64,000 nucleotides of DNA from assembly GCF_001661345.1 (NCBI RefSeq), contig NW_017962922.1, forward strand, positions 531,037 through 595,036, in the 5' to 3' direction. Shown piece after piece: positions 38,080 through 49,080 of this stretch (position 1 is its first letter; every line of letters begins with the position of its first letter). Origin of the DNA: Ascoidea rubescens DSM 1968 (Eukaryota; Ascomycota; Saccharomycetes; Ascoideales; Ascoideaceae). The notes beneath the pieces were generated by a model that did no database searches, was not told the DNA's origin, and saw only the letters and a program-made list of their open reading frames with translations. The position numbers were made by a program, and so were the translations under genes.

Positions 38080-41000
38080 CCCTAAAGATAATAAAACCAC
38101 AGACGATAATACAAATAAAAGTATTGCCTACAGTTATAATGTTTCTACATATGAAGGGTTCAACAGATTTTCCAAAATCTCTAAAACTTCAAACTCCTCT
38201 AATAATTCCAATATGAATACCTCAAAAAACTCAAACAAATTCTCCTTGCAAAATATTCTTAACCACAATGTTAATGACAAGTACGATAACAATATCTTAG
38301 ATAAAAAATTAGATAAAATAAATAACAATAACAAATTAATTCTTTTAAACAACCAACTAATAGACAACTCAAACCAATCCAACCAAATCACTGATCAGGA
38401 CAATGAAGTCGAAAATCCCTTATTAGAAACAAACCAAACCATTAATTCAATATCAATTTTCTCTAAAAACTATTTAGGTGATTCAGACTGTACAAAGTTT
38501 TCGCTAGGTTTACAAATTTTAATTGTCAATAGAATAAATAATTTTTTTACAAAAAATAATAACAATAACAATAACAATAGTAACTTGATACCTCCACCTA
38601 CTTTAGCTCCTGTTTATTACTCTTCAACTAATATTCATTGGAATGAAAATTATGAAAAACATTTTGATTTGCCTGATGAAAATTACTCAAAATTATTAGT
38701 CAATGCTGTCTTCAACTTTATTGGTGAAGACTATCTAATTTTAAGAAAATCAAAAGTAATGAATATTGTCGATAAATTATACAATCCTTTAAATTACAAT
38801 AAAATTAATAACAATTCAAACCAAACAATCTCAGGTGTTTCAATCATAGAAACTTGCCATTTCTTTTGTATTTTAGCTCTTGGTGAATTGTATTCAATAC
38901 CAACTTTAAAACTGAATGTTGATAGAACTCCAGGCCAATTTTTTTTTGAAAAGGCTGTACAGATGTTTAAAGACTCATTTGAAGAATCATCTCTACTTTA
39001 TATTGAAACAATTTTGCTCTTTGCATTTTACTCACTTGCATTGAATAGAAAGAAAAGCGCATTCATGTATGTTGGAATTGCCATTAGAATTTGTTATACA
39101 ATGGGGCTTCATCGTGAAATTCATCAAAAATTACAATTTTCTTCTGCTGATTTAGAACACAGAAGAAGAATTTGGTGGTGTTGTTATGTTTATGATAGAC
39201 TCATATCAATCAGATTGGGCCAGCCTGTTATGGTTAATGATGAATCAATTGATGTAAATTTACCATCAATTGAAAATTTAAATAAGGAAGAGATAATTGA
39301 TTTAAGGAAACCAACCTATTTACTACAACATATCAAGTTGGCAAAGATCTCGGGATTGATTTTAAACACAATTTATTCGATTCAATTGAATATCAAATAT
39401 AAAAACAACTTTATTATAAATGTAAGAGAAATTTTAAATTTATTGAGAAATTGGTTCAATAATCTAAGTAATAACAAAGAGTTTATAAACAATAATCACA
39501 AAGATGATGATGATTATTATATCACTATTAATAATACTGATAATAATAGTAATAGTATGAGTTTTAAGAAAAACTCAGCTTTGTATTCGGATAATAAGGG
39601 AAAATCTAACAATGTTCAAAAATTTAAAGAAATTCAATTAAACTACACTAAAGTTGAACGAGGATTAAGACGTCAAACGTATTCATTGCATTTAAATTAT
39701 AACTATTGTATTATAATTACGACAAGACCATTGTTTTTTTATGTATTTAATAAGATTCTAAATGAAGATCAAAGTTATAAGCCTTCAGCGACAGTTATTG
39801 CAATTATAAAATCGTGTATTAATGCATCTTTTGTTAATAATGCGATATTAAATGTATTATTGAAGGAAAAACTCATAGCAATTTTTGGATTTTTTGATAG
39901 TATATATATGTTCAGTTCAGCATTAATTTTATTGATGGCTGATTTTATTAAAAATTATAGTGAATTTGGGAAAATAGTGTTTAAAAAAATCTTTCAAAGT
40001 CCCAGAAAACAGATTAATGAAAATCTGGGGAAAAAAAAGAAAAGTCGAGTTGAAGATGAAAATCGAAACCAAAACCAAACTCATACTGAGAAAAAGGATA
40101 GTGATAAAGACAATGAATCAGATGGTAATTCAGAATTAGCTTATGTTGGGGGTATTTTGAATCCTGAAGATTTGGCAAATAAAATAGCAATATCGCTAAT
40201 GTTAATACGAACAGCGAGTGAAGTTGGATCGTTATCAGCATTAGATTTTTACAATCAAATAATAACTTTAAAGACATTATTTGATGAATTGATTCATTTA
40301 AAGGTTAATGATGGGAAATATGACAATCAAAGAGTTATTGAATCCAATAAAGTTGGTATTAAGGAGATAGAAATACTTCGATCAACAACAGTGGTTCAAT
40401 GCGAAAAATTAATTGAGACTGAATTAATGAGTAAAAGAAATGACAATATAAACTCAAGTAATAATAACACAAGAAATAATAATTACTACAATAATAATGT
40501 TAATAACGATAATAATAATAATGTTAATAACAATAATAACATTTACAATAACAGTCCAACTATTAATAATAATTACGGAAATTTTCCAAATGGAAATCCA
40601 ATTAATAGAGTGTCCAGATTGAGTTTGGATGATTATAGAGAAAACTCAAACAACGGATATGAAAGTCAAAATCATTATTTTGAATTTAATAATCAATTAG
40701 ATTATGAGACTCAGTCAGTGAGGTTTTCGAGACCAACTTATTCGAATATTAGAACAAAAACTGATGGAAATAATAATATTAATAACAATAATAATATTAA
40801 TAACAATAATAATATTAATAACAATAATAATAGTAATGATCAAAGGTTGAGATATGAACTTGACGAATTCAATTACAAATACCGAGCTGATCCCAGTGCA
40901 AACTCCAATAACAATAACAACAGTAACAGCAATAAAGCAAGTTCGGTTTCACTTGGTGAGTCAAATAATTCTCAACTCTTGAACTTGGAAGAGTATTTCA

Positions 41001-41329
41001 ACAATGCCAATTTTAATCTTCTCGAAGACGAAAAATTAAGAGAGTTTTTAGACTACAATGGCTGGTCCAAAAACTTCAAGAGCGACGGCAGCAGCATCAG
41101 CACTCATGTCCAGAGAAAACCCTCAACCACAAATACCACGAACAACAGAAACGACAACAAAAATGAGACCGGCGGCACCGCCTCACTCATCAACAGTTAC
41201 AGCAATGCGTTAGAAGCTGTGTCTGGATTCGATCTGAATGCCAACTTCAGTCTCGACGACCTCGAAACAACAGAATTTCCAGAGCTGCTTAACCTTCCTG
41301 AGGACTTCAACGTATTTAAGTTTTCATAA
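37535..41329 (+). CDS. Zn2Cys6 fungal transcription factor, Asn-rich
   Basis: Zinc-cluster DNA-binding regulator of 1264 residues. The six Zn ligands are Cys75, 78, 85, 91, 94 and 104 (KKACEPCHNRKTKCTGDFPCNYC...C), followed by a short coiled-coil-like stretch (NKLKNDNRTLRLQLQDLKNQL). The fungal-specific middle domain covers roughly 380-640. It has FCILALGELYS, GIAIRICYTMGLHRE, RRRIWWCCYVYDRLISIRLGQPVMVND and VNLPSIE, the usual core. Long Asn tracts flank it: an AAT array near residue 170 and NNNNI repeats near 980-1010 and 1080-1100. The acidic C-terminus (FSLDDLETTEFPELLNLPEDFNVF) looks like an activation domain. I cannot name the orthologue or the regulated genes. Confidence 0.85.
38040..38078. 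repeat. AAT trinucleotide array (poly-Asn)
   Basis: About a dozen uninterrupted AAT codons inside the zinc-cluster gene encode a poly-Asn run. Similar AAT/AAC blocks recur at about 40490-40545 and 40765-40835 in the same gene and at about 12690-12725 in the F-box gene. Confidence 0.9.
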
Positions 41330-41509
41330 TAAGAGCCTCACCACTGGAACACACATGCATCCGCAGAAGAGCACAGTGATGTCTTTACCACCACACTGGA
41401 GTCAATCCAGTGTTTGGGATCACAAAGCAGCAGCATTTACGAACGGCACTGGCGAATAGTGGTTTTTCTTTCCCAATCGGCGGTCTTCATGTTATCTCAG
41501 CTCCAGAGA

Positions 41510-41516
41510 TATAAAA
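41510..41516 (+). promoter_or_regulatory. TATA box of the Lon gene
   Basis: TATAAAA lies 60-66 bases before the ATG at 41576, in the 246-base spacer after the zinc-cluster gene. The close spacing suggests a short leader. Confidence 0.6.
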
Positions 41517-41575
41517 ACCCCCAGATTTCTCTCTTGTGTTTTGCCTCCATTTCTCTTCCATAACTCTCAACCAAC

Positions 41576-44500
41576 ATGAGCTTCTTTGGCTGGAACTCCA
41601 ACACAGACACGCAAAGGCTTTCTTTGTTGACCTATGACTTGTCTTCTCTTTCTTCTGCTACCAGCAACTTTGTGTTGCTCCCTGGAATCATCTACAAGAT
41701 CTCGGTCCAGAAACAGCTTGTTTTCGACTTGATACTAAAGTACTCTGGCTTGTTCATTCAAAACAACAAACCAACTTTTGACTTGGGCTCCTCTAACTCT
41801 ATTTTTGCAAAGCTTTTTGCCAACATAATCAGTAACTCCAGCAATTTCAAAGGCGAGCTTAACAATATTGATATTTCAAAGCAAACTCTAAATGATAGCT
41901 TGAAGTTCAAAGATATTATTGTCAACTATTACCAATTAATTAAAGGTATTGAGGGTGAGAATACCAATGCTAATAATGTTGATGATAGTAACGACAACGT
42001 CAACTCCCCGATTTTTTTATCGGATGACGATCTTGTTGAACCTTGGCTTATCATATCACTATTCAATTCAGAATTACCCATCTTGACTTCAGCTTCGACT
42101 TCAAATTCAAATTCCGGCTCAAATTCAGCTTCGACTTCAAGTTTAAATGCAAATCTAACCACTTCTGCTGATAATAACATCTCAACTATCTGCAGAATTT
42201 TAGAGGTCGCTTCCGATCCCCTAATTCCCTCCAATCTCATTTTAACTATGAAAGCTATATCAAGAAGTAAATTAATTAATTTCGAACCTAGTGCATTTAA
42301 AAAGAAAAATCAAAATTCCTCAAATGATATTTCCAGAGAAACTTTAAATGAACTATATTTTAATGATTTATCCCTATATTTAACTTCAAGTTCAAACTTT
42401 AAAAATAATTTCCAATTTATCAAAAAATTAGACCAATTTTCTTATTTATCAAATAACCAAAGTTTGTCAACTTTACTAAATGATTTTCATTATCTTATCA
42501 ACAACTGTTTTGAAAACATTAGTCAATTTTCAAGAAATTATTCAAATGGCTTAAAAATTAAAAACAAAAACATTCTTAACTCTTTAAATAGAAAGCTCTC
42601 AAATTCGAACCAACCTTTATTACCATTCTCCAACACTAACATTAATAACAACAACAGTAATACTATTCCTAGCAATACCAAAAATAATATCATTCCTAGC
42701 AATAATAACAAAAATAATGTTGACAATATCGATAATGAAAAATTATTAAAACACTCTTCAACCTCTATCAAGGATACTAATGACTTGATACTAATTGCTT
42801 CTCCCGTTGCTAGTATTCTTTACTACCAACTAAATGGCACAACAACAATCCCATCCTTTAATCAATCTGAATCTGCAAAATCATCTCATTTATCCTCAAA
42901 CATCTTAAAATTGAAAAAAATTTATAAAAATTATTTTCACCAATGGTCGATCACTCAATATAACCAACTAAATGATGAACTCTTATTCCTAGTTCCCTCG
43001 AATTCAACCAAAACTTTATTCAAAATATGTAATGACCCAAAGGACCCCAAAGATCTAAAAGAATTAAAACAATCCGACTCACTATTAAATAAACTTCAAC
43101 TATTAACATCTATAATAAACTTTTTCGATTTAGTAATCTCAATCCTACCAATTTCAACTTCTTTGAAATACAAAAACTTGACTGAATTAAATCCTTTTAA
43201 AAGAATAGATTTTTCTTTAAAAATTTTGAAAAAATTCAACTCCATCCTTGATCTTTTACTTAGAGATGCAAATGAAATTATCATTAACAACTTTTTTGAG
43301 AATGCTACCGAGAGTCAAAAATTAAAATTGCTTTTATCAAATCATTCAGCTGCAATTTTCTTATTAGACAATTTTAAAAATCAATCACTAAACATCCACA
43401 CACCCAACATTCATTCAAATAACAACCTCCCTATAAATATCTCAAATAATTCAAATGAAAAAAAAAATATATTCAAAAAAAACTTCTTCCCTCTAGGTCT
43501 TCCCCTTCCTTTCTTGGCAAGTGACAATCCAAATAATTTTGGGAACGAGGAAGATGATCTTGAATTGAAAAAATTTGAACAATTCTTTATGGACTTATCT
43601 TCGAAAAATTCTTCAATTATGATTCATCCAGATGGTTTAAAACTTCTTCTAAAAGATTTTAACAGACTATTTAGAATGTCAAAATCATCTCAATTGAGAA
43701 ATTCAAGCGACTATAATACTCTATTAGGTTACTTGGAAACAATCGTCGATTTGCCTTGGAGCCTTGAAAATGATGTACCAACAGTTGATCTAAATAAAGC
43801 TCAAATCCAACTCGATGCTGATCATTATGGCTTGAAAAATGTTAAAAAGAGATTAATTGAGTATTTGGCAGTTTTAAACCTACTTTCAAAGATTGAAGCA
43901 TCAAAATTAGCCAAACAAATCGAGAAGGATAACAAATTTATTGATAACAAAAATGAAATTGAATCTCAAAATCAAGATCAAAACCAAAACCAAAACCAAA
44001 ACCAAAACGAAAAAAAAGTTTCTAACGAGGAAAAAATTAAATTACAAAAGAAGTTTTTTGAAGCAATTACTTTAGGTGAAAGCGTTGAATCTAAGAATAA
44101 TAATCAAAATGATAAAAATGAACAAAATAATGAAAAACCAACTTCCATTGGAAAGAATAAATTATCATCTAAATCAAATTTGAGTGTTTCTAGAGCTCCC
44201 ATTATATGTCTTTATGGTCCACCTGGCGTGGGAAAAACTTCTCTTGCAAAGTCTGTGGCTAAGACAATGGGTAGACAATTTCAAAGAATCTCTCTTGGTG
44301 GTATCAATCATGAATCTGAGATCCGGGGTCACAGAAGAACTTATGTAGGTGCATTGCCTGGAGTTTTAGTATCAGCTTTACGAAAATCCAAATCTTTAAA
44401 CCCAGTCATTTTATTAGATGAAATTGATAAAGTTCAAAGTGGTGGAAAAGGAGGAAGTCTTAATGGTGATCCATCAGCTGCTCTATTGGAAGTTTTAGAT

Positions 44501-45790
44501 CCAGAACAAAATTCAACTTTCACTGATCATTTTATTGGCTTTCCAATTGATTTGTCTCAAGTCCTATTTATATGTACAGCTAACGATATTTCTAGATTAC
44601 ATCCTGCTTTGATGGATAGAATGGAAGTTATTGAAATTACTGGATATAACCAATTCGATAAAATTAAAATTGCAAAGAAACACCTTTTACCCAAACAGTT
44701 ACTGAAAAACGGATTACCAAAAAATGCACTTAAAGTTGATGATGACACTATTATGAAGTTAATTCTTGATTTCACTCACCCTGAAGCAGGCGTTAGAAAT
44801 CTTGAAAGGCAAATTAGTGCAATTTGCAGAGGCAAGGCAATCGAATACTCAAAATTTGTGAAAAACGATGCTATTTTAGAAGACATATCACAATCTGATT
44901 ACAGCCCATTAGTTTCAGAAAACGAATTGTTTAAATACCTTGGTCTCCCTCCTCTTAATTCCTCATCGTCAATTAAAAATAATTTAACATACTCCAAGAT
45001 TTCAACTAGATATGGCGTGGTTAATGGGTTAAGTTACAATTCAAATGGATCTGGATCAACCTTGTTATTTGAAACAATTTCGGTTCCTGCAGATTCCTAT
45101 TCATTAATTACGACTGGAAAACTAGGATCTGTTTTAAGTGAAAGTGTCAAAATTGGTGTATCATTAGTCAAGTTCATTTTATCAAGAAATTTATTAAGTG
45201 GAGTGAACATTGACTGCGAGGCTGCTCTTGAAAAGCTTTCAAGCTCTCAGATTCATTTACATGTTCCTGAAGGTGCAGTATCAAAAGATGGACCAAGTGC
45301 TGGAATAACAATCACATTGTCATTGTTATCTTTGTTACTAGAAATTCCTGTTGATCCTATTTTTGCAATGACAGGTGAAATTACTCTAAGGGGATTAGTC
45401 TTGCCTATTGGCGGTGTTAGAGAAAAATTACTTGGAGCTCATCTATCTGGTAAAGTCACAAAAGTTTTATTGCCAAGGGCCAATAGAAAAGACATAATTC
45501 AGGAGTATTTGGACAACATAGATTCAAACTACACTATAAATACAGACAACACTGTTGTTCAAAAACAAAAAGATATGCAAGACAAACTTATTTCAATAAT
45601 AAAACAGGAACAGGAAAATATCCATAATGTGGATATATTTGAGGAGCCTGAAAAGTACATAAAAGAAAAATTGGGAATTGAGGTACATTATGTCGAAGAA
45701 TTTTGGGATGTTATTAAAGCTGTGTGGAGCAATGATATTATTGCCGATACTATCCCAATATCGTATAAAACAATGGAAAGTCATTTATGA
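41576..45790 (+). CDS. Peroxisomal Lon protease (Pln type)
   Basis: ATP-dependent serine protease of the Lon family, 1404 residues, predicted to act in the peroxisome matrix in protein quality control. The N-terminus (MSFFGWNSNTDTQRLSLL) resembles peroxisomal Lon and lacks a mitochondrial presequence. The C-terminus ends in Ser-His-Leu, a PTS1 variant. The Lon substrate-binding domain is interrupted by Asn/Ser-rich inserts. Walker A GPPGVGKTS is near residue 881, the AAA core HRRTYVGALPG and VILLDEIDKV follow, and the protease domain ends the protein. The catalytic pair is Ser1241 (KDGPSAG) and Lys1284 (REKLLGAH), 43 residues apart exactly as in E. coli Lon (679/722). A Gln-Asn repeat lies near 800-815. 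S. cerevisiae has only mitochondrial Pim1. It converges on DIP2, with 90 bases between. Confidence 0.93.
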   Translation: MSFFGWNSNTDTQRLSLLTYDLSSLSSATSNFVLLPGIIYKISVQKQLVFDLILKYSGLFIQNNKPTFDLGSSNSIFAKLFANIISNSSNFKGELNNIDISKQTLNDSLKFKDIIVNYYQLIKGIEGENTNANNVDDSNDNVNSPIFLSDDDLVEPWLIISLFNSELPILTSASTSNSNSGSNSASTSSLNANLTTSADNNISTICRILEVASDPLIPSNLILTMKAISRSKLINFEPSAFKKKNQNSSNDISRETLNELYFNDLSLYLTSSSNFKNNFQFIKKLDQFSYLSNNQSLSTLLNDFHYLINNCFENISQFSRNYSNGLKIKNKNILNSLNRKLSNSNQPLLPFSNTNINNNNSNTIPSNTKNNIIPSNNNKNNVDNIDNEKLLKHSSTSIKDTNDLILIASPVASILYYQLNGTTTIPSFNQSESAKSSHLSSNILKLKKIYKNYFHQWSITQYNQLNDELLFLVPSNSTKTLFKICNDPKDPKDLKELKQSDSLLNKLQLLTSIINFFDLVISILPISTSLKYKNLTELNPFKRIDFSLKILKKFNSILDLLLRDANEIIINNFFENATESQKLKLLLSNHSAAIFLLDNFKNQSLNIHTPNIHSNNNLPINISNNSNEKKNIFKKNFFPLGLPLPFLASDNPNNFGNEEDDLELKKFEQFFMDLSSKNSSIMIHPDGLKLLLKDFNRLFRMSKSSQLRNSSDYNTLLGYLETIVDLPWSLENDVPTVDLNKAQIQLDADHYGLKNVKKRLIEYLAVLNLLSKIEASKLAKQIEKDNKFIDNKNEIESQNQDQNQNQNQNQNEKKVSNEEKIKLQKKFFEAITLGESVESKNNNQNDKNEQNNEKPTSIGKNKLSSKSNLSVSRAPIICLYGPPGVGKTSLAKSVAKTMGRQFQRISLGGINHESEIRGHRRTYVGALPGVLVSALRKSKSLNPVILLDEIDKVQSGGKGGSLNGDPSAALLEVLDPEQNSTFTDHFIGFPIDLSQVLFICTANDISRLHPALMDRMEVIEITGYNQFDKIKIAKKHLLPKQLLKNGLPKNALKVDDDTIMKLILDFTHPEAGVRNLERQISAICRGKAIEYSKFVKNDAILEDISQSDYSPLVSENELFKYLGLPPLNSSSSIKNNLTYSKISTRYGVVNGLSYNSNGSGSTLLFETISVPADSYSLITTGKLGSVLSESVKIGVSLVKFILSRNLLSGVNIDCEAALEKLSSSQIHLHVPEGAVSKDGPSAGITITLSLLSLLLEIPVDPIFAMTGEITLRGLVLPIGGVREKLLGAHLSGKVTKVLLPRANRKDIIQEYLDNIDSNYTINTDNTVVQKQKDMQDKLISIIKQEQENIHNVDIFEEPEKYIKEKLGIEVHYVEEFWDVIKAVWSNDIIADTIPISYKTMESHL

Positions 45791-45880
45791 TGCTGCTAAC
45801 ATAGCAATTTCTTATAGATTATTCCTACTAACAAACAATAGGTTATTTCAATTTGTAAATAAATATATTTTTTGTTGTGT

Positions 45881-48841
45881 TTAAGCAATTGTGGTGTAGA
45901 CTCTCTTTCTAGCCATCTTATCTTCATGCTCTCTTTGTTCATATTCGTCGATATATTCAGTATTGTGCTTATAATTCCATTCACGAGTTATGAACTTTAA
46001 GCCCTCAATATTATAACCTAGTTCATCACAGCTCCTATTCAAATACACTCTTAATTGGCTTTTAACTGTTATTAACTGGCTCCTAAGGTTTTCATTCTTT
46101 TGACTTATCAATTCTTTATGATTATTTGCAATAATGAAAAACAATATTCTGCACAATAAGGATAAATTGTTGATTAAGTAATTTTTGTTTTGTTCCAGCT
46201 TGCTATAGTTATCGTGTTTGAAAGACGTCCATATCTCCATAAATTTTAAGAGCTTTAAGGTGTAAGAAAATGGCAACACTAACAAAGAATCTTCAAGCTG
46301 GGAAGGTTTAATTTTTTGAATAACACCTATTACATAATCTGCTGATGAAATATCCCCCAATGCAACTAGTAGAGGATTTCTTGAAGGTTGTGATGGTTTT
46401 GCAAGAGATTGGTTCTTCAGCCATGCCTGGTACAATTTGTTGTATTCTGATTGCTCTTCCAAATCCTTTGTACCCATATCTAGAGCCTCCATTAACTTTT
46501 CACCAGCTTTTAATGTCTCTGTTGTTTGTCTTCCTGCCCTTGTTACCTCATCAAAATCCTCCTCATTTTCTTTGCCTGTATTTTTCATGTTCTCATCATC
46601 TTCCAATGAATTAAGTAAAGTCGCTTCATACAATTCATCTACTTCTTTCTCTCTTTCTTCTTCAAGAAAAACCTGGTCTTCTGTTTCTCTCCATATTCTG
46701 ATACTATGATCGTGGGAAGTGGATGCAACAAAATTGCCATCACCAGATATAGCAATCGACCAGACCTCAGATTGATGAGCTGGTAATTTTTGAATACAAT
46801 CGAATTTGTCACCATCCCAATATTTAACCAATCCATCTTTAGATCCTGAGAAAAAATTGTGTGAGTTGGGAATAAATTTGACAGACATAATTGAATCTTG
46901 ATGAGCAAAAAGAGAACGATGGCAGTCACCAAAATCTAGACCCCAAATTTTAATGTTTTTATCAGCAGAAGATGTTATAATGAGTTTGGAATCAAATGAA
47001 ATATCTATGGATAGGACAGGTAATTTATGACCATATAAACTCAAGTAGAATTTTAGTGTGTCAAATAAAAATACTTTAACTGTGCTATCCAATAACGAAA
47101 TAGCTAAATATTTTGAATCTGGGGAAATTTTAACAGACAAAATATCGTCAGATAATTCAAGAACTTTGCTATGAAATAATTTTAATTTTGGAATTGTTTT
47201 ATCAGTTCCTGAAATTGTTTCTTGTTCCACTTTAAAATCCCAAAATTTGACCATCTTATCAGCAGAACCTGTCACTAAGGTTTTACCATTCGGGGTTACA
47301 TCTAATGACCAAACAGCAGCTTCATGAGCTTTGACAGAATCCAATAATTCAGAGGAAGCTAAGTCATATAGCTCAACATCTCCTGTTTTAGTTCCTAAAA
47401 CAACCAAAGCACCACCAGGTAGAAATTTACAACAGAGAGCATAACCACAATCAAATGTTCTAATACAGTTTGTTGTTTTAATGTTCCATATTTTTAGCAA
47501 GCCATTTGATGCAGTTGCCAATAACTTATTATCACTACTGATATCTATTGCTCTAATGTCGGTTCTATGGCCCTTTAACTCTATTGTTGAAGTTTTTGAG
47601 GAAGTAATATCTTTATTTGTTATAGATAGTTTCTTGACTGAATCTGGTAGATCTATTTTGAAATTTTCAATAGAATTGTTGTTTAAGGAAAGTGATAAAG
47701 ATAAAGAATTGCTAGTGCAATTACCCCATGCAGAACTCCTAATTTTAGAAGAGCCTCTAATAATAGTAACAGGATGGTATTGAGTAGAAAACTTCAAGGC
47801 GTTCATTTTCTCGTCGATTTTTTTCTGTACATCGTTTTCATCATCACTATCAGGTTGATCTGATTTTAATTTTTCTTCAAGTTTTTTTTTTTTTTTTTTC
47901 AATAAACTATTCACTTCATCAAGTGGGCGAATTCTGTAGATTTCCAAGGTTCTATCTAAATTTTGAACAAAAAAAAAGTTCAATGAGTTTGAAATATATT
48001 TAAATTGAATGTTTAAACATTTTGAAGTAGTTTGTTTTTTGATCACTGCCTTTTCAATTAATTTATGTTCTTCATTCAATAAATTTATTTCCCAGATTTT
48101 GAAATTATTTTCAACTCCAGAAGTTATAGCAATTGTATTTGAGTTATTAACATTCAAAGCCCAACATTCGCCAGTATGAGCTAGATGAGTCTCGATACAT
48201 TGACGCGTTTTTAAGTCCCATAGCTTGATCAATCCATCCTTAGAGGTACTTACTAGCCACTCCTCTTCCATCAGACTGAGATCATTATTTTCTGTGCTTA
48301 GATTACTCTCAGCTGTGTTTTGAGGGGATATAAAACATAATCCGGTTATTTGGTCTTTGTGACTTCTTAATTTAAATAAACCAGATTCAGACACAAGATC
48401 CCAAAGGGTTATATTAGAGTCCCTGGATCCTGAGCACAATCTTGTTCCAGTTTTATCAAAAATCAACATTGTAATGGCAGATTTGTGACCAGAGAAATTG
48501 ATTATGACAGAACCTGATGTTAGATCCCATATTTTGATATTACCATCACTGTAACCAGCAGCAACAATGTTATTTTCAGCGTGATATTGCAAATAAGTGA
48601 TTTCAGCTGGAGGTTTTGAAGAATTTGAGTCATAGGCACCAGGATTGATATTGTCATTTAGCTTTCGAATCAATTCACCTGTTTTTATATCCCAGATCAA
48701 TAGCTCTTCCAAACCTGCGGTTACTATCTTTCCCGAAGGCTTTGCCTTTAAATCAGCGTAGGGTTGCCAGATGACATTGCTATTAGAAGTTATTACACCA
48801 AAACAGCGTTCCTGTTCATAACGTTGGTAGGACTTGACCAT
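45881..48841 (-). CDS. DIP2: U3 snoRNP / SSU processome protein Dip2 (Utp12)
   Basis: WD-repeat component (986 residues) of the UTP-B module of the small-subunit processome, required for 18S rRNA maturation. The N-terminus MVKSYQRYEQ...FGVITSNSNVIW matches yeast Dip2. IWDIKTGELIRKL, GYSDGNIKIWDL, GSRDSNITLWDL, STSKDGLIKLWDLKTRQCIETHLAHTGECW and SGSKDGLVKYWD are propeller blades. The C-terminal Utp12 helical domain (about 825-935) starts after QSLAKPSQPSRNPLLVALGDISSADYVI. A Lys run (KKKKKK) near residues 315-320 sits in the loop between the two propellers and is encoded by an 18-base T tract on the plus strand. Yeast Dip2 has 943 residues. It shares a short divergent promoter with ADK2. Confidence 0.96.
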   Translation of the reverse strand: MVKSYQRYEQERCFGVITSNSNVIWQPYADLKAKPSGKIVTAGLEELLIWDIKTGELIRKLNDNINPGAYDSNSSKPPAEITYLQYHAENNIVAAGYSDGNIKIWDLTSGSVIINFSGHKSAITMLIFDKTGTRLCSGSRDSNITLWDLVSESGLFKLRSHKDQITGLCFISPQNTAESNLSTENNDLSLMEEEWLVSTSKDGLIKLWDLKTRQCIETHLAHTGECWALNVNNSNTIAITSGVENNFKIWEINLLNEEHKLIEKAVIKKQTTSKCLNIQFKYISNSLNFFFVQNLDRTLEIYRIRPLDEVNSLLKKKKKKLEEKLKSDQPDSDDENDVQKKIDEKMNALKFSTQYHPVTIIRGSSKIRSSAWGNCTSNSLSLSLSLNNNSIENFKIDLPDSVKKLSITNKDITSSKTSTIELKGHRTDIRAIDISSDNKLLATASNGLLKIWNIKTTNCIRTFDCGYALCCKFLPGGALVVLGTKTGDVELYDLASSELLDSVKAHEAAVWSLDVTPNGKTLVTGSADKMVKFWDFKVEQETISGTDKTIPKLKLFHSKVLELSDDILSVKISPDSKYLAISLLDSTVKVFLFDTLKFYLSLYGHKLPVLSIDISFDSKLIITSSADKNIKIWGLDFGDCHRSLFAHQDSIMSVKFIPNSHNFFSGSKDGLVKYWDGDKFDCIQKLPAHQSEVWSIAISGDGNFVASTSHDHSIRIWRETEDQVFLEEEREKEVDELYEATLLNSLEDDENMKNTGKENEEDFDEVTRAGRQTTETLKAGEKLMEALDMGTKDLEEQSEYNKLYQAWLKNQSLAKPSQPSRNPLLVALGDISSADYVIGVIQKIKPSQLEDSLLVLPFSYTLKLLKFMEIWTSFKHDNYSKLEQNKNYLINNLSLLCRILFFIIANNHKELISQKNENLRSQLITVKSQLRVYLNRSCDELGYNIEGLKFITREWNYKHNTEYIDEYEQREHEDKMARKRVYTTIA

Positions 48842-49080
48842 ATTTCTGAGCTATTGTATCTGAATTCAGCAAACCAACAATTATTATTTGATCAATTCTC
48901 TGCCCTAAGGAAAAATTTCTAAAACTTTAAAAAAATTTTGTGTGAAAAAACACGTGATAGATACCGGGATCGGAGCAAAAAGGGACCGGTGTATGAGTTT
49001 TGGGACGAGATTTTTCATCATCAAATGGATTTTGTTAGTTATTTCGAATATTAAATATTCAACTTGGATTGAAGACCAAC
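48842..49080. promoter_or_regulatory. Divergent DIP2/ADK2 promoter
   Basis: This is a 239-base bidirectional promoter. AAAAATTT at 48911-48918 and AAAAATTTT at 48931-48939 resemble RRPE elements of ribosome-biogenesis genes, fitting DIP2. CACGTG lies at 48951-48956, and a CCGGGATCGG...GACCGG stretch follows at about 48966-48990. Roles are inferred from motif identity. Confidence 0.55.
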
